Below, one piece after another: positions 24,130 to 32,917 of a stretch of DNA of 34,923 bases; position 1 is the stretch's first letter; each line of letters starts with the position of its first letter. This DNA comes from an uncultured Bacteroides sp. Its GTDB lineage: Bacteria; Bacteroidota; Bacteroidia; Bacteroidales; Bacteroidaceae. The notes beneath the pieces were generated by a model. It saw only the letters and a list, made by a program, of their open reading frames with translations. It did not search any database and was not told the DNA's origin. The DNA is taken from NCBI RefSeq assembly GCF_910585845.1, contig NZ_CAJUHF010000040.1, positions 1 through 34,923 on the forward strand, read 5' to 3'. Position numbers and translations under genes: made by a program.

Positions 24130-27100
24130 TGAAAACAAAATGTTGGAGGCTTTTGCCTGTGATATGCCTCGCGTTTCAGGTACATGCTCAGCAATTGCCT
24201 GATTGGGAAAATCCGAACGTGATAGGAATCAATAAAGAAGAGTATCATGCTACGTTGACGCTTCCCTCTGGGAAGGCTGCATGTAACGAGATTGTATCAT
24301 TGAATGGAACATGGAAGTTCATGTGGTCTGCTGACCCGGAAAAGCGCCCGGTTGATTTCTATAAGAGTGATTTCGATGTTAGCGGATGGGACAATATCGC
24401 TGTACCTGGCACTTGGCAATTGCAGGGGTATGGGAAACCTATCTATACTAACTGGACTTATCCTTTTAAGAAAGATCAGCCAAGGGTGACGGGAGAGCCT
24501 CCGAAGCATTTCTTCAGTTATGAAAACCGTAATCCGGTGGGCTCTTATGTGACTACGTTTGATGTTTCGGAAGAAATGAAAGGTAAGCGGTTGTACCTGC
24601 ATTTCGAAGGGGTGAAGTCTGCCATGTATGTATGGGTAAACGGTGAAAAGGTAGGATACAGTGAAAATTCCATGGCTCCGGCTGAGTTTGACATTACCCG
24701 ATATGTGAATGAAGGGCAAAATCGTTTGGCAGTGGAAGTCTACCGTTGGTCTGACGGAAGTTATCTGGAAGATCAGGATATGTGGCGTTTCAGTGGAATT
24801 TATCGCCCGGTAGAGCTGTGGGTTCGTCCTGAGACTCATATAAAAGACTATTCGTTTGCCACTGAGTTGTCGGATGACTTCTCATCGGCAGACTTTAAGG
24901 CAAGAGTCTGGTTGCGGAATTCATCGGAACATAAATCCGGCAAGTTGAATCTTGAAATGATATTGAAGGGCAAAAACAGACGGGGAGAGAAAGTGACGAA
25001 AAGACTGACCGCTCCTGTAAAGAATTTGCCGTCTTCATCCGTCGAGTGTTATTCTTTATCCTTTGTATTGGAAAATCCGGAGCTATGGTCGGCAGAGAAC
25101 CCCAGTTTATATGATATTGAGATAAGACTTTACGACAGAAAGCAGGTGATTGAAAAATTATGCTCACATTGGGGAATATGGAAGTGCGAAATCGAGGGGA
25201 ACACTTTCAAGTTTAATGGTAAGCCCGTTAAACTGAAAGGAGTGAACCGGCACGAGCATCATCCTCGTACCGGTAGGTTGGTGGATAGGGAAACCATGGA
25301 AAAGGACTTGAAGCTGATGAAACAAGCCAACGTCAATATGATCCGTACTTCGCACTATCCTAACAGCCCGTTGTTTTATGAGCTGTGTGACAGATATGGT
25401 TTTTATGTGATGGATGAGGCCAATCAGGAAAGTCACGATTATGGTTTAGGCAATAAAGTCCTTGGTGATAACCCGGAATGGATGTCAGCACATGTGGATA
25501 GGGCTCTTGCACTAGTGCAACGTGACAAGAACCATCCTTGTGTGGTTTTCTGGTCTTTGGGCAATGAAGGAGGTGCCGGTTGTAATATGAAAGCCATGGC
25601 AGATACGATACGCTCCATAGATGCTTCACGTATTATTTTCTGTGATACCGATCTTTCTGTGTCGGCTTTTAACGACCCCTCTTACTATACTCCCGGAAAG
25701 TTTAAAGAGTATGCCCGTGAAAAACGTGATAAACCTATCTTTATGCGTGAGTATGCCCATGCCATGGGAAATTCAGTAGGTAATTTGCAGGAGTATTGGG
25801 ATATCATTGAGGCTAATGCTCATATTGCAGGTGCCGCTATTTGGGATTGGGTTGACCAGGGAATTGCAAAGAAAATAAATTCGGGATATGAAAAGGAAGT
25901 GGAGAATTCGGGTTCTTTGTTATTGAAGAAAGGTGAATTTTGGGCTTATGGAGGAGATTTCGGAGATTTCCCCAATAACGGGAACTTCTGTTTCAATGGT
26001 TTGATTGGAGCTGACCGTGTTCCTCATCCGCACTACTATCAGGTTCAGAAAGTATATCAGAATATCGGTTTTTCACTCGAAGCTCCTAACAAGGTACGTC
26101 TCACCAATAAGTATGAGTTCACGGCTTTGGATGAGTTCGATTATGAGTATGAGTGGCTGCAGAACGGTGAGTCTGTGAAGTCGGGCAAGGCATCTATTGT
26201 AGCCGGAGAATATCTGGATATTCCCTCTTTCGCAGGGTCAGGTGAACTTTTTCTGAATGTGTTTGCCAGACTGAAGCAGGGTACGTGTTGGGCCGAGAAA
26301 GGTTTTACTGTCAGTAAGGAGCAATTCCAGGTGAATGTAAGTAAGCCGGAACTGATTGCCTCAGAGGGGGGGGATATTGAAGTGAATGCTTCTTTGGACA
26401 CTATTGAAGTAATGGCTGGTTCGGATTGTTTTGTAATTGATGCGAAATCCGGTGCTCTGGCGAGTTGGAAGAATGGTGGAACGGAACTCCTTTATGCTCC
26501 TTTGGAACCTTATTTCTGGAAACCGGCGAATGACAACCAGATGAACAATGGGTATAATAACCGCTTGGGAGTATGGAGAAATGCCGCTGCCGAACGTGTG
26601 GTTGAACATATTGATTATTCTGTAAAGAACGGGCTGGCTGTAGTAGAAGCAGATATGTCATTGCCGGCAGTAGGTGCTGCTTACCGATTGCGCTATACCA
26701 TAAACGGAAGTGGAAAGATACAGGTAGAAGCTTTCTATAAACCGGAAAAAGAAAAAATCCCATTGATGCCTAAGTTCGGAATGAGGTTGCGCTTGCCCTC
26801 TTCTATGAATTATATTAAATGGTATGGTCGTGGCGAATTTGAAAACTATCCGGATAGGAAAACGGCGGCTTTTGTCGGTTGCTATGCGGTGGATATTGAT
26901 AAATTTATCACAGATTATGCTTTTCCGCAAGATAATGCAAACAGGTGTGATGTTCGTTGGTTCTCACTGAATGACAAGGAGAGCCGGAAGATAAAGGTGG
27001 CAGGTTTGCAACCGCTCTGTTTTCGTGTGTGGCCTTATAGTGAGGAAGACTTGGAGAAGAACAGGCATGCTTATGAATTACCCGAACGTGATTATTTGAA

Positions 27101-27230
27101 TGTGAATATTGATTTGAATATCCATGGTGTGGGAGGGACTGACTCTTGGGGTGCAAGAACGTTGGATGAATATACAATTGATGGCAATCAGACTTATTAT
27201 TACGGCTATATAATGGAGTATTCTGATTGA
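24126..27230 (+). CDS. GH2 beta-galactosidase (LacZ-like), exported
   Basis: About 1034 residues with a signal peptide (MMKTKCWRLLPVICLAFQVHAQ). The GH2 order is complete: the jelly-roll sugar-binding domain starts near NPNVIGINKEEYHATL, with two Ig-like domains and the TIM barrel with VKLKGVNRHEHHP. The acid/base is E481 in SLGNEGG and the nucleophile E542 in MREYAHAMGNS, the LacZ-type signature. A C-terminal Bgal_small_N-like domain includes WGARTLDEY. It should remove terminal beta-galactosyl units in the periplasm. Start at 24126 (MMKTK) overlaps the GH97 stop by four bases, which suggests translational coupling; an upstream in-frame ATG at 24090 lies well inside GH97. Third-position bases are mostly A/T, unlike susC. 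A gap of 127 bp with a possible promoter separates it from GH31. Confidence 0.93.
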   Translation: MMKTKCWRLLPVICLAFQVHAQQLPDWENPNVIGINKEEYHATLTLPSGKAACNEIVSLNGTWKFMWSADPEKRPVDFYKSDFDVSGWDNIAVPGTWQLQGYGKPIYTNWTYPFKKDQPRVTGEPPKHFFSYENRNPVGSYVTTFDVSEEMKGKRLYLHFEGVKSAMYVWVNGEKVGYSENSMAPAEFDITRYVNEGQNRLAVEVYRWSDGSYLEDQDMWRFSGIYRPVELWVRPETHIKDYSFATELSDDFSSADFKARVWLRNSSEHKSGKLNLEMILKGKNRRGEKVTKRLTAPVKNLPSSSVECYSLSFVLENPELWSAENPSLYDIEIRLYDRKQVIEKLCSHWGIWKCEIEGNTFKFNGKPVKLKGVNRHEHHPRTGRLVDRETMEKDLKLMKQANVNMIRTSHYPNSPLFYELCDRYGFYVMDEANQESHDYGLGNKVLGDNPEWMSAHVDRALALVQRDKNHPCVVFWSLGNEGGAGCNMKAMADTIRSIDASRIIFCDTDLSVSAFNDPSYYTPGKFKEYAREKRDKPIFMREYAHAMGNSVGNLQEYWDIIEANAHIAGAAIWDWVDQGIAKKINSGYEKEVENSGSLLLKKGEFWAYGGDFGDFPNNGNFCFNGLIGADRVPHPHYYQVQKVYQNIGFSLEAPNKVRLTNKYEFTALDEFDYEYEWLQNGESVKSGKASIVAGEYLDIPSFAGSGELFLNVFARLKQGTCWAEKGFTVSKEQFQVNVSKPELIASEGGDIEVNASLDTIEVMAGSDCFVIDAKSGALASWKNGGTELLYAPLEPYFWKPANDNQMNNGYNNRLGVWRNAAAERVVEHIDYSVKNGLAVVEADMSLPAVGAAYRLRYTINGSGKIQVEAFYKPEKEKIPLMPKFGMRLRLPSSMNYIKWYGRGEFENYPDRKTAAFVGCYAVDIDKFITDYAFPQDNANRCDVRWFSLNDKESRKIKVAGLQPLCFRVWPYSEEDLEKNRHAYELPERDYLNVNIDLNIHGVGGTDSWGARTLDEYTIDGNQTYYYGYIMEYSD

Positions 27231-27299
27231 TAGTCGTTTATTTATCTAAAGTTGATACTCAAATATCTAAAATTGAAAAGGATACAAGTGATATACAGC

Positions 27300-27307
27300 T
27301 ATTTTTG
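27300..27307 (+). promoter_or_regulatory. Candidate internal -7 element before GH31
   Basis: TATTTTTG matches TAnnTTTG, about 50 bp before the GH31 ATG, in the largest gap of the right-hand operon. The nearest TTG upstream (27273) is 24 bp away, too far for a standard -33. It could provide an internal transcript start. Confidence 0.4.
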
Positions 27308-27357
27308 TATCACATAAAGTTATGGAGTGTTTTAATCATTAAATATAATAAATAACC

Positions 27358-29802
27358 ATGAAATCAATTAAAAGTGTATTGATATTAATGGCGCTGTGTT
27401 GTTGTACTTCTCTTATAGGGCAAGATTATCAGCAGACTCCTGAGGGACTTAAGGCGACCGTTAATTCTGTAGATGTAGAGTTACAATTCTACACTCCGTC
27501 AATTGTAAGAATTCTGAAATCTCCTGATGGCTGGAAGTATATGAAAGAGAGCCTCTCGGTAATAGAGACTCCTCAAAAAGTGAAACCTGCCATTACCAGG
27601 GAAGGTAATACAGTTAGACTGAAAAGTAGTGAGATGGAGGTTACTCTTAATTTGGAGTCGGGCATTGTGGCTTTCTTCAATACTAAAGGAGAACCTTTGC
27701 TTAGTGAGAAAGGAAAGCCTGAGTTTACTGATTTTGATGATGCAGGAAATAAAACATTCACAGTTAAGCAGACGTTTCTTTTGGACAAAGATGAACCTCT
27801 TTATGGATTGGGCATTCTTCAGAATGGGAAAATGTCGCAACGCAATCAGACTAAACGTCTTGTGCAGGGCAATGTGGAGGATGTGGTTCCATTCGTGCAG
27901 TCTGTGAAAGGATATGGTCTTTTCTGGGATAACTATTCGCCAACCAATTTTGCTGATAAACCGGAAGGGACCTCTTTCCAGTCTGAAGTGGGAGATTGCA
28001 TCGACTATTACTTTATGTATGGTGGAAATGCTGATGGCGTGGTTGCGCAGATGCGTGCATTGACCGGACAGGTTCCCATGTTTCCCCTTTGGACTTACGG
28101 CTATTTCCAAAGCAAGGAACGGTATAAGGGCCAGGAAGAAACGGTGGGAGTGGTACGGAAATACCGTGAATTGGGTGTTCCTCTCGATGGAATCATTCAG
28201 GATTGGCAATACTGGGGACACAACTATTTGTGGAATGCGATGGACTTTAAGAACCCTTCGTTCAGCGATCCTAAAAAGATGATTGATGATGTGCATGGAA
28301 TGAATGCGCACATGCTGATTTCTATCTGGTCCTCATTTGGACCGATGACCAAGCCTTACAGAGAACTGGACAAGAATGGCATGTTATTTAACTTCTCCAC
28401 ATGGCCCCAATCGGGACTCGAGACTTGGCCACCCAATATGGAATATCCTTCCGGAGTACGTGTATACGATGCCTATAATCCGAAAGCCCGTGATATTTAT
28501 TGGAAATACCTGAATGAAGGTATTTTCAAATTAGGCATGGACGGCTGGTGGATGGATTCTACGGAACCTGACCACTTTGACTGGAAGCCGGAAGACTTTG
28601 ATACAAAGACTTATCTGGGTTCGTTCCGCAAAGTGCGCAATGCTTATCCGCTGTTGACAGTGGGTGGGGTGTATGATAATCAGCGTGCCGTAACTTCCGA
28701 TAAACGCGTCTTTATTCTTACACGTTCCGTTTTTGCCGGACAGCAACGTTACGGAGCCAATGTATGGTCGGGAGATATCGGTTCTTCCTGGGAATCACTG
28801 CGTAATCAGATTCCGGCAGGCTTGAATTTTACTCTTACCGGAAATCCTAATTTCAATTCGGATATTGGTGGCTTTTTTGCCGGAAACTATAATAGGGGCT
28901 GGAATGACGGAAGTGCACCTAAGAATCCGATGTATCAGGAACTGTATGTGCGTTGGTTGCAATTCGGTACGTTTACACCGATGATGCGTTCACATGGAGC
29001 TGATACACCGAGGGAGATTTATCAATTCGGGGAAAAAGGTGAACCGGTATATGATGCTATTGAAAAAATGATTCATCTGCGCTATGCATTGTTGCCCTAT
29101 ATCTATTCCACTTCATGGGAAGTGACCGAACGGCAGTCGAGTTTTATGCGTGCGCTGGTGATGGACTTTGCTGCTGACAAAAAAGTATGGGATATGAAAG
29201 ACCAATACATGTTCGGCAAATCCATTCTGGTAGCACCGGTAGTGAATGCGCAATACACTCAGGAGAGGCTGGTAAAACTAAAAGAAAATGATGGCTGGGA
29301 TAGGAATAATGTTCAGAAATTTGAGAATAAAGCTCCGGTAGACTTTCTACAGGCTAAGTCCGCAAAGGTATATTTGCCGGAAGGTGCTATCTGGTATGAT
29401 TTCTGGACGAATGAAAAGTATGACGGCGGACAGGAAATAGAGAAAGAGACAACTATTGATGTCATTCCGTTGTATGTCAAAGCGGGTAGTATCATCCCAA
29501 TGGGACCTAAAGTGCAGTATGCAACAGAGAAACCATGGGATAATCTTGAATTGAGAGTATATGCCGGTACCGATGGTTCTTTTGTTCTGTATGAGGATGA
29601 ATTTGATAATTATAATTATGAGTTGGGAGCATATACTGAAATCCCTATAACATGGAACAATGCTTCCCGCCAGTTGACCATTGGAGCACGGAAGGGGGCA
29701 TACGAAGGAATGTTGAAAAACAGAAAGTTTACTGTTGTTCTTCAAGATGGAAGCCGGAAGGTTGTTGACTACAATGGGAAAAGAGTGAGTGTGAAATTTT
29801 AG
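27358..29802 (+). CDS. GH31 alpha-xylosidase-like glycoside hydrolase
   Basis: A 814-residue exported protein (signal peptide ending SLIGQ). The N-terminal beta-sandwich (about 25-225) precedes the catalytic barrel. Motifs are PLWTYGYFQSKERYKGQEE, GIIQDWQYWG, the nucleophile D400 in GWWMDSTEP and the acid/base D473 in WSGDIGSSWE. Distal beta-domains close with WYDFWTNEKYDGGQEI and PLYVKAGSIIPMGP. The GWWMDSTEP context is typical of Bacteroidetes enzymes annotated as alpha-xylosidases, and no PA14 insertion is seen. In a heteroxylan setting it would remove alpha-xylosyl side-chain tips; in xyloglucan it would act on isoprimeverose-type units. The GH43 gene follows 37 bp downstream, so they are co-transcribed. 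Confidence 0.9.
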   Translation: MKSIKSVLILMALCCCTSLIGQDYQQTPEGLKATVNSVDVELQFYTPSIVRILKSPDGWKYMKESLSVIETPQKVKPAITREGNTVRLKSSEMEVTLNLESGIVAFFNTKGEPLLSEKGKPEFTDFDDAGNKTFTVKQTFLLDKDEPLYGLGILQNGKMSQRNQTKRLVQGNVEDVVPFVQSVKGYGLFWDNYSPTNFADKPEGTSFQSEVGDCIDYYFMYGGNADGVVAQMRALTGQVPMFPLWTYGYFQSKERYKGQEETVGVVRKYRELGVPLDGIIQDWQYWGHNYLWNAMDFKNPSFSDPKKMIDDVHGMNAHMLISIWSSFGPMTKPYRELDKNGMLFNFSTWPQSGLETWPPNMEYPSGVRVYDAYNPKARDIYWKYLNEGIFKLGMDGWWMDSTEPDHFDWKPEDFDTKTYLGSFRKVRNAYPLLTVGGVYDNQRAVTSDKRVFILTRSVFAGQQRYGANVWSGDIGSSWESLRNQIPAGLNFTLTGNPNFNSDIGGFFAGNYNRGWNDGSAPKNPMYQELYVRWLQFGTFTPMMRSHGADTPREIYQFGEKGEPVYDAIEKMIHLRYALLPYIYSTSWEVTERQSSFMRALVMDFAADKKVWDMKDQYMFGKSILVAPVVNAQYTQERLVKLKENDGWDRNNVQKFENKAPVDFLQAKSAKVYLPEGAIWYDFWTNEKYDGGQEIEKETTIDVIPLYVKAGSIIPMGPKVQYATEKPWDNLELRVYAGTDGSFVLYEDEFDNYNYELGAYTEIPITWNNASRQLTIGARKGAYEGMLKNRKFTVVLQDGSRKVVDYNGKRVSVKF

Positions 29803-29839
29803 TACTATTTGGAAATATAGATTTTAAATACGAGAAACA

Positions 29840-31225
29840 ATGAAGAAACTTATTTTTCCTGGGTTGACGGCAGTTATGTTGTTTATGGCTTCTCCTCAGG
29901 AGAGCCTGAAGGCCCAGACTCCGATTATACAGACCAAATTTACTGCCGACCCTGCGCCAATGGTGCACAAGGGTACAGTATACCTTTATACTACCCATGA
30001 TGAAGACTATGCTCCCGAAGGAATGGCAGGCTTCCGCATGAAAGAATGGTTGCTTTACACCAGTACCGATATGGTGAACTGGACGGATCATGGAACCATA
30101 GCCGACTTGTATGACTTTAAATGGGCTGACCCTGCCGTATCAGGTTGGGGAGGATTTGAGAATGGAGCCTGGGCTCCTCAGTGCATCGAGCGTAATGGAA
30201 AGTTCTATTTGTATTGTCCCGTGCAGGGACGGGGCATCGGGGTACTGGTTGCTGATAATCCCTTTGGCCCTTTTACCGACCCTCTCGGAAAACCTTTGAT
30301 TGGTGCCGAGTATGACAGTATTGACCCGAGTGTATTGATAGACGATGATGGACAGGCATATCTATATTGGGGAAATCCTAATCTTTGGTATGTGAAACTG
30401 AATGAAGACATGATATCCTGTGCGGGGGAAATCACGAAAGATAAATTAATCCGGAAGATAGAAAATCAGAAAGACCCTTATCATTTCCAAGAGGGTCCTT
30501 GGGCATACAAGAAGAACGGTCACTATTATATGGCTTATGCAAGCACGTGTTGTCCGGAAGGTATCGGTTATGCAATGGGGCCCAGCCCGATAGGTCCCTG
30601 GGAATTCAAGGGTTATATAATGAAACCTAACAGAAAGTCTTCCGGAAACCATCCGGGCATTATTGATTATAAAGGTAAATCTTATGTGTTCGGGTTTAAT
30701 TACCGGTTGAACTTCATGATAACCGACAAGCATCATGAACGCCGTTCCATATGTGTGGCCGAGTTGGAGTATAATCCTGATGGCACGATCAAGGAACTGC
30801 CCTGGTGGGATGACGGTGTCGGAGTTGAACCTGTTGGTACACTGAATCCTTACAAGCGGACTGAGGCGGAAACAATGGCTTGGAGTCAGGGACTCAAGAC
30901 CGCCAAGGACGATGACAGCGGGATGTATGTTACTTCCATTCATAACAGGGACTTCCTTCAAGTGAAAGCGGTTGACTTCGGTAAAGGGGCAAAGACATTT
31001 GAAGTCCGCGCAGCTACGATAACCAAAGGAAAAATAGAAATCCGCTTGGATGACTTTGACGGTACATTGCTGGGGATATGCGATATCAGTAATACCGGTG
31101 GCTGGAATACGTGGAAAACCTTTGTTACCGATGTGGAAAAGGTGGGTGGAGTTCACGATCTGTACCTCGTTTTTAGAGGAGGAGACGGAGAGATGTTCAA
31201 CATGGACTATTGGAGATTCAAGTAA
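29840..31225 (+). CDS. GH43 alpha-L-arabinofuranosidase/xylosidase-like enzyme with CBM6-like domain
   Basis: A 461-residue exported enzyme (signal peptide ending SLKAQ). The five-bladed GH43 domain (about 28-320) has D37 in TADPAPMVHKG (general base), D162 in SIDPSVLIDDDGQAYLYWG (pKa modulator) and E218 in FQEGPWAYKKNGHYYM (general acid). The C-terminal part (about 330-461) starts KRTEAETMAW and ends FNMDYWRFK, the usual frame of a CBM6-type module. This architecture is common in arabinoxylan-active GH43 enzymes. It probably removes arabinofuranosyl units, inferred from family and context. It lies between GH31 (37 bp) and the next GH43 (53 bp) in the same operon. Confidence 0.92.
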   Translation: MKKLIFPGLTAVMLFMASPQESLKAQTPIIQTKFTADPAPMVHKGTVYLYTTHDEDYAPEGMAGFRMKEWLLYTSTDMVNWTDHGTIADLYDFKWADPAVSGWGGFENGAWAPQCIERNGKFYLYCPVQGRGIGVLVADNPFGPFTDPLGKPLIGAEYDSIDPSVLIDDDGQAYLYWGNPNLWYVKLNEDMISCAGEITKDKLIRKIENQKDPYHFQEGPWAYKKNGHYYMAYASTCCPEGIGYAMGPSPIGPWEFKGYIMKPNRKSSGNHPGIIDYKGKSYVFGFNYRLNFMITDKHHERRSICVAELEYNPDGTIKELPWWDDGVGVEPVGTLNPYKRTEAETMAWSQGLKTAKDDDSGMYVTSIHNRDFLQVKAVDFGKGAKTFEVRAATITKGKIEIRLDDFDGTLLGICDISNTGGWNTWKTFVTDVEKVGGVHDLYLVFRGGDGEMFNMDYWRFK

Positions 31226-31278
31226 ATGGTCGGGAAACCACATTAGAAATAAATCGTAAATAAATATATATCTATATC

Positions 31279-32904
31279 ATGAAAAAGATGATGTTGGCAT
31301 GGCTGACTCTTGCTTCATTACTGATGGGCTGTTCCTGTTCGGAAATGCCGGTGAAGGGAACGTTTCGTAATCCGGTGGTTTATGCCGATATACCGGACAT
31401 GTCCATTACACGTGCGGGAGAATACTACTACATGATAAGTACCACCATGCACTTGATGCCCGGCGGGCCTGTTATGAGATCAAAAGATCTGGTGAATTGG
31501 GAAACTGTGAGCTATGTCTTCGATAAACTGACTGATAACTCAAAGTATGATTTGATTGGTGGAACTGTTTATGGGCGTGGACAATGGGCATCGTCCATAC
31601 GCTATCATAACGGTAAGTTCTATGTATTGTTCTCACCAAACGACGTACCTTACCGGTCGTATATATTCACGACGGACGATCCCGCTGGAAAGTGGGAATT
31701 ATTGTCGAGAACACAGCATTTCCATGATGCCTCTTTGTTTTTTGATGATGACGGACGGGTATATGTATTCTATGGAACCGGTGAGTTGAAAGAGTTGAAG
31801 AGTGACTTGTCGGATGTGAAGCCCGATGGAGTCAGTATGAAGATATTCGAGCGGGATGCTGACGAACAGGGACTATTGGAAGGAAGCCAGGTTGTGAAGC
31901 ATAACGGTAAGTACTATTTATTGATGATCTCCATGGACTGGAGCATTCCCGGTCGGGTGCGCAGGGAAGTATGTTACCGTGCTGACACGATTACAGGACC
32001 TTATGAGAAAAAGGTTATCCTGGAACATGACTTTGACGGTTACGGAGGAGTAGGACAGGGTTGTATTATTGACTCGGAAGAAGGAGACTGGTATGGGCTT
32101 ATTTTTCAGGACCGTGGAGGAATTGGCCGAGTACCTACTCTGATGCCCTGCCGCTGGGTGGATGGATGGCCGATGCTGGGAGATGAAAACGGTCATGTAC
32201 CCTTAACGATGGAGAAAGAGATATATCCGACTGAAAACACTAAAGGAATACTTGGAAGTGATGACTTCAGCGATGAGAAGCTTTCACTCTACTGGCAATG
32301 GAATCATAATCCGGTAGATGATAAGTGGTCTTTGACGGAACGTCCGGGTTATCTGCGGTTGAAGACCAGCCGGGTGGTTGATAACCTGTATTTAGCTCCG
32401 AATACGATTACGCAACGTATGGAAGGACCGAAGTGCAGCGCTGCCATTTCGCTTGATGTTTCTCATATGAAGGATGGAGATGTAGCCGGATTCAGTGCAT
32501 TCAACGGACATTCCGGGCTTTTGTCAGTGATGAAAGAAGGGGACGCAAAGCGTCTGGTTATGTCTACCAATGTCGTCAATTTTGATAAGACTCCCAATAA
32601 GGCAATAGCCAGTGTGGATATAGAAGAAAAAGAACAGGTCGATTTTAATCAGGACGTCATTTATCTGCGTATAGAAGGCGACTTCATGCCGAAACGCGAT
32701 ATTGCTACTTTCTATTATAGTTTGGATAATAAGGAATGGAAAAAGATAGGAACGGATTTTAAAATGCGCTTTGATTATACAAAGCTCTTTATGGGAACCA
32801 AGTTTGCTATCTTCAACTATGCAACGAAGTCATTGGGAGGTTATGTCGACGTTGATTACTTTGACTATGAAAGAGCTAATGATAGAGTGACTATTAATAA
32901 ATAA
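31279..32904 (+). CDS. GH43 lipoprotein with C-terminal ConA-like domain
   Basis: A 541-residue predicted lipoprotein (lipobox LLMGC, C18). The catalytic propeller (about 28-320) shows D40 in VYADIPDMSITR, D150 in FHDASLFFDDDG and E201 in LLEGSQVVKHNGKYYLL. The C-terminal beta-sandwich (about 330-532, LGSDDFSDEKLSLYWQWNHNP) is the ConA-like domain typical of beta-xylosidase/arabinofuranosidase GH43 enzymes, where it completes the active site. Membrane anchoring suggests it works at the outer membrane, on imported or surface-bound chains. The family includes enzymes acting on doubly substituted xylose in arabinoxylan, but the exact specificity is not readable. GH97 follows only 13 bp downstream. 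Confidence 0.92.
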   Translation: MKKMMLAWLTLASLLMGCSCSEMPVKGTFRNPVVYADIPDMSITRAGEYYYMISTTMHLMPGGPVMRSKDLVNWETVSYVFDKLTDNSKYDLIGGTVYGRGQWASSIRYHNGKFYVLFSPNDVPYRSYIFTTDDPAGKWELLSRTQHFHDASLFFDDDGRVYVFYGTGELKELKSDLSDVKPDGVSMKIFERDADEQGLLEGSQVVKHNGKYYLLMISMDWSIPGRVRREVCYRADTITGPYEKKVILEHDFDGYGGVGQGCIIDSEEGDWYGLIFQDRGGIGRVPTLMPCRWVDGWPMLGDENGHVPLTMEKEIYPTENTKGILGSDDFSDEKLSLYWQWNHNPVDDKWSLTERPGYLRLKTSRVVDNLYLAPNTITQRMEGPKCSAAISLDVSHMKDGDVAGFSAFNGHSGLLSVMKEGDAKRLVMSTNVVNFDKTPNKAIASVDIEEKEQVDFNQDVIYLRIEGDFMPKRDIATFYYSLDNKEWKKIGTDFKMRFDYTKLFMGTKFAIFNYATKSLGGYVDVDYFDYERANDRVTINK

Positions 32905-32917
32905 TATCCAAATATTC

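Noticed and set aside
27281..27311. GTGATA/TGTATCAC inverted repeat before GH31
   Set aside because: The pairing is imperfect and short; the segment is better explained by the overlapping -7 element.
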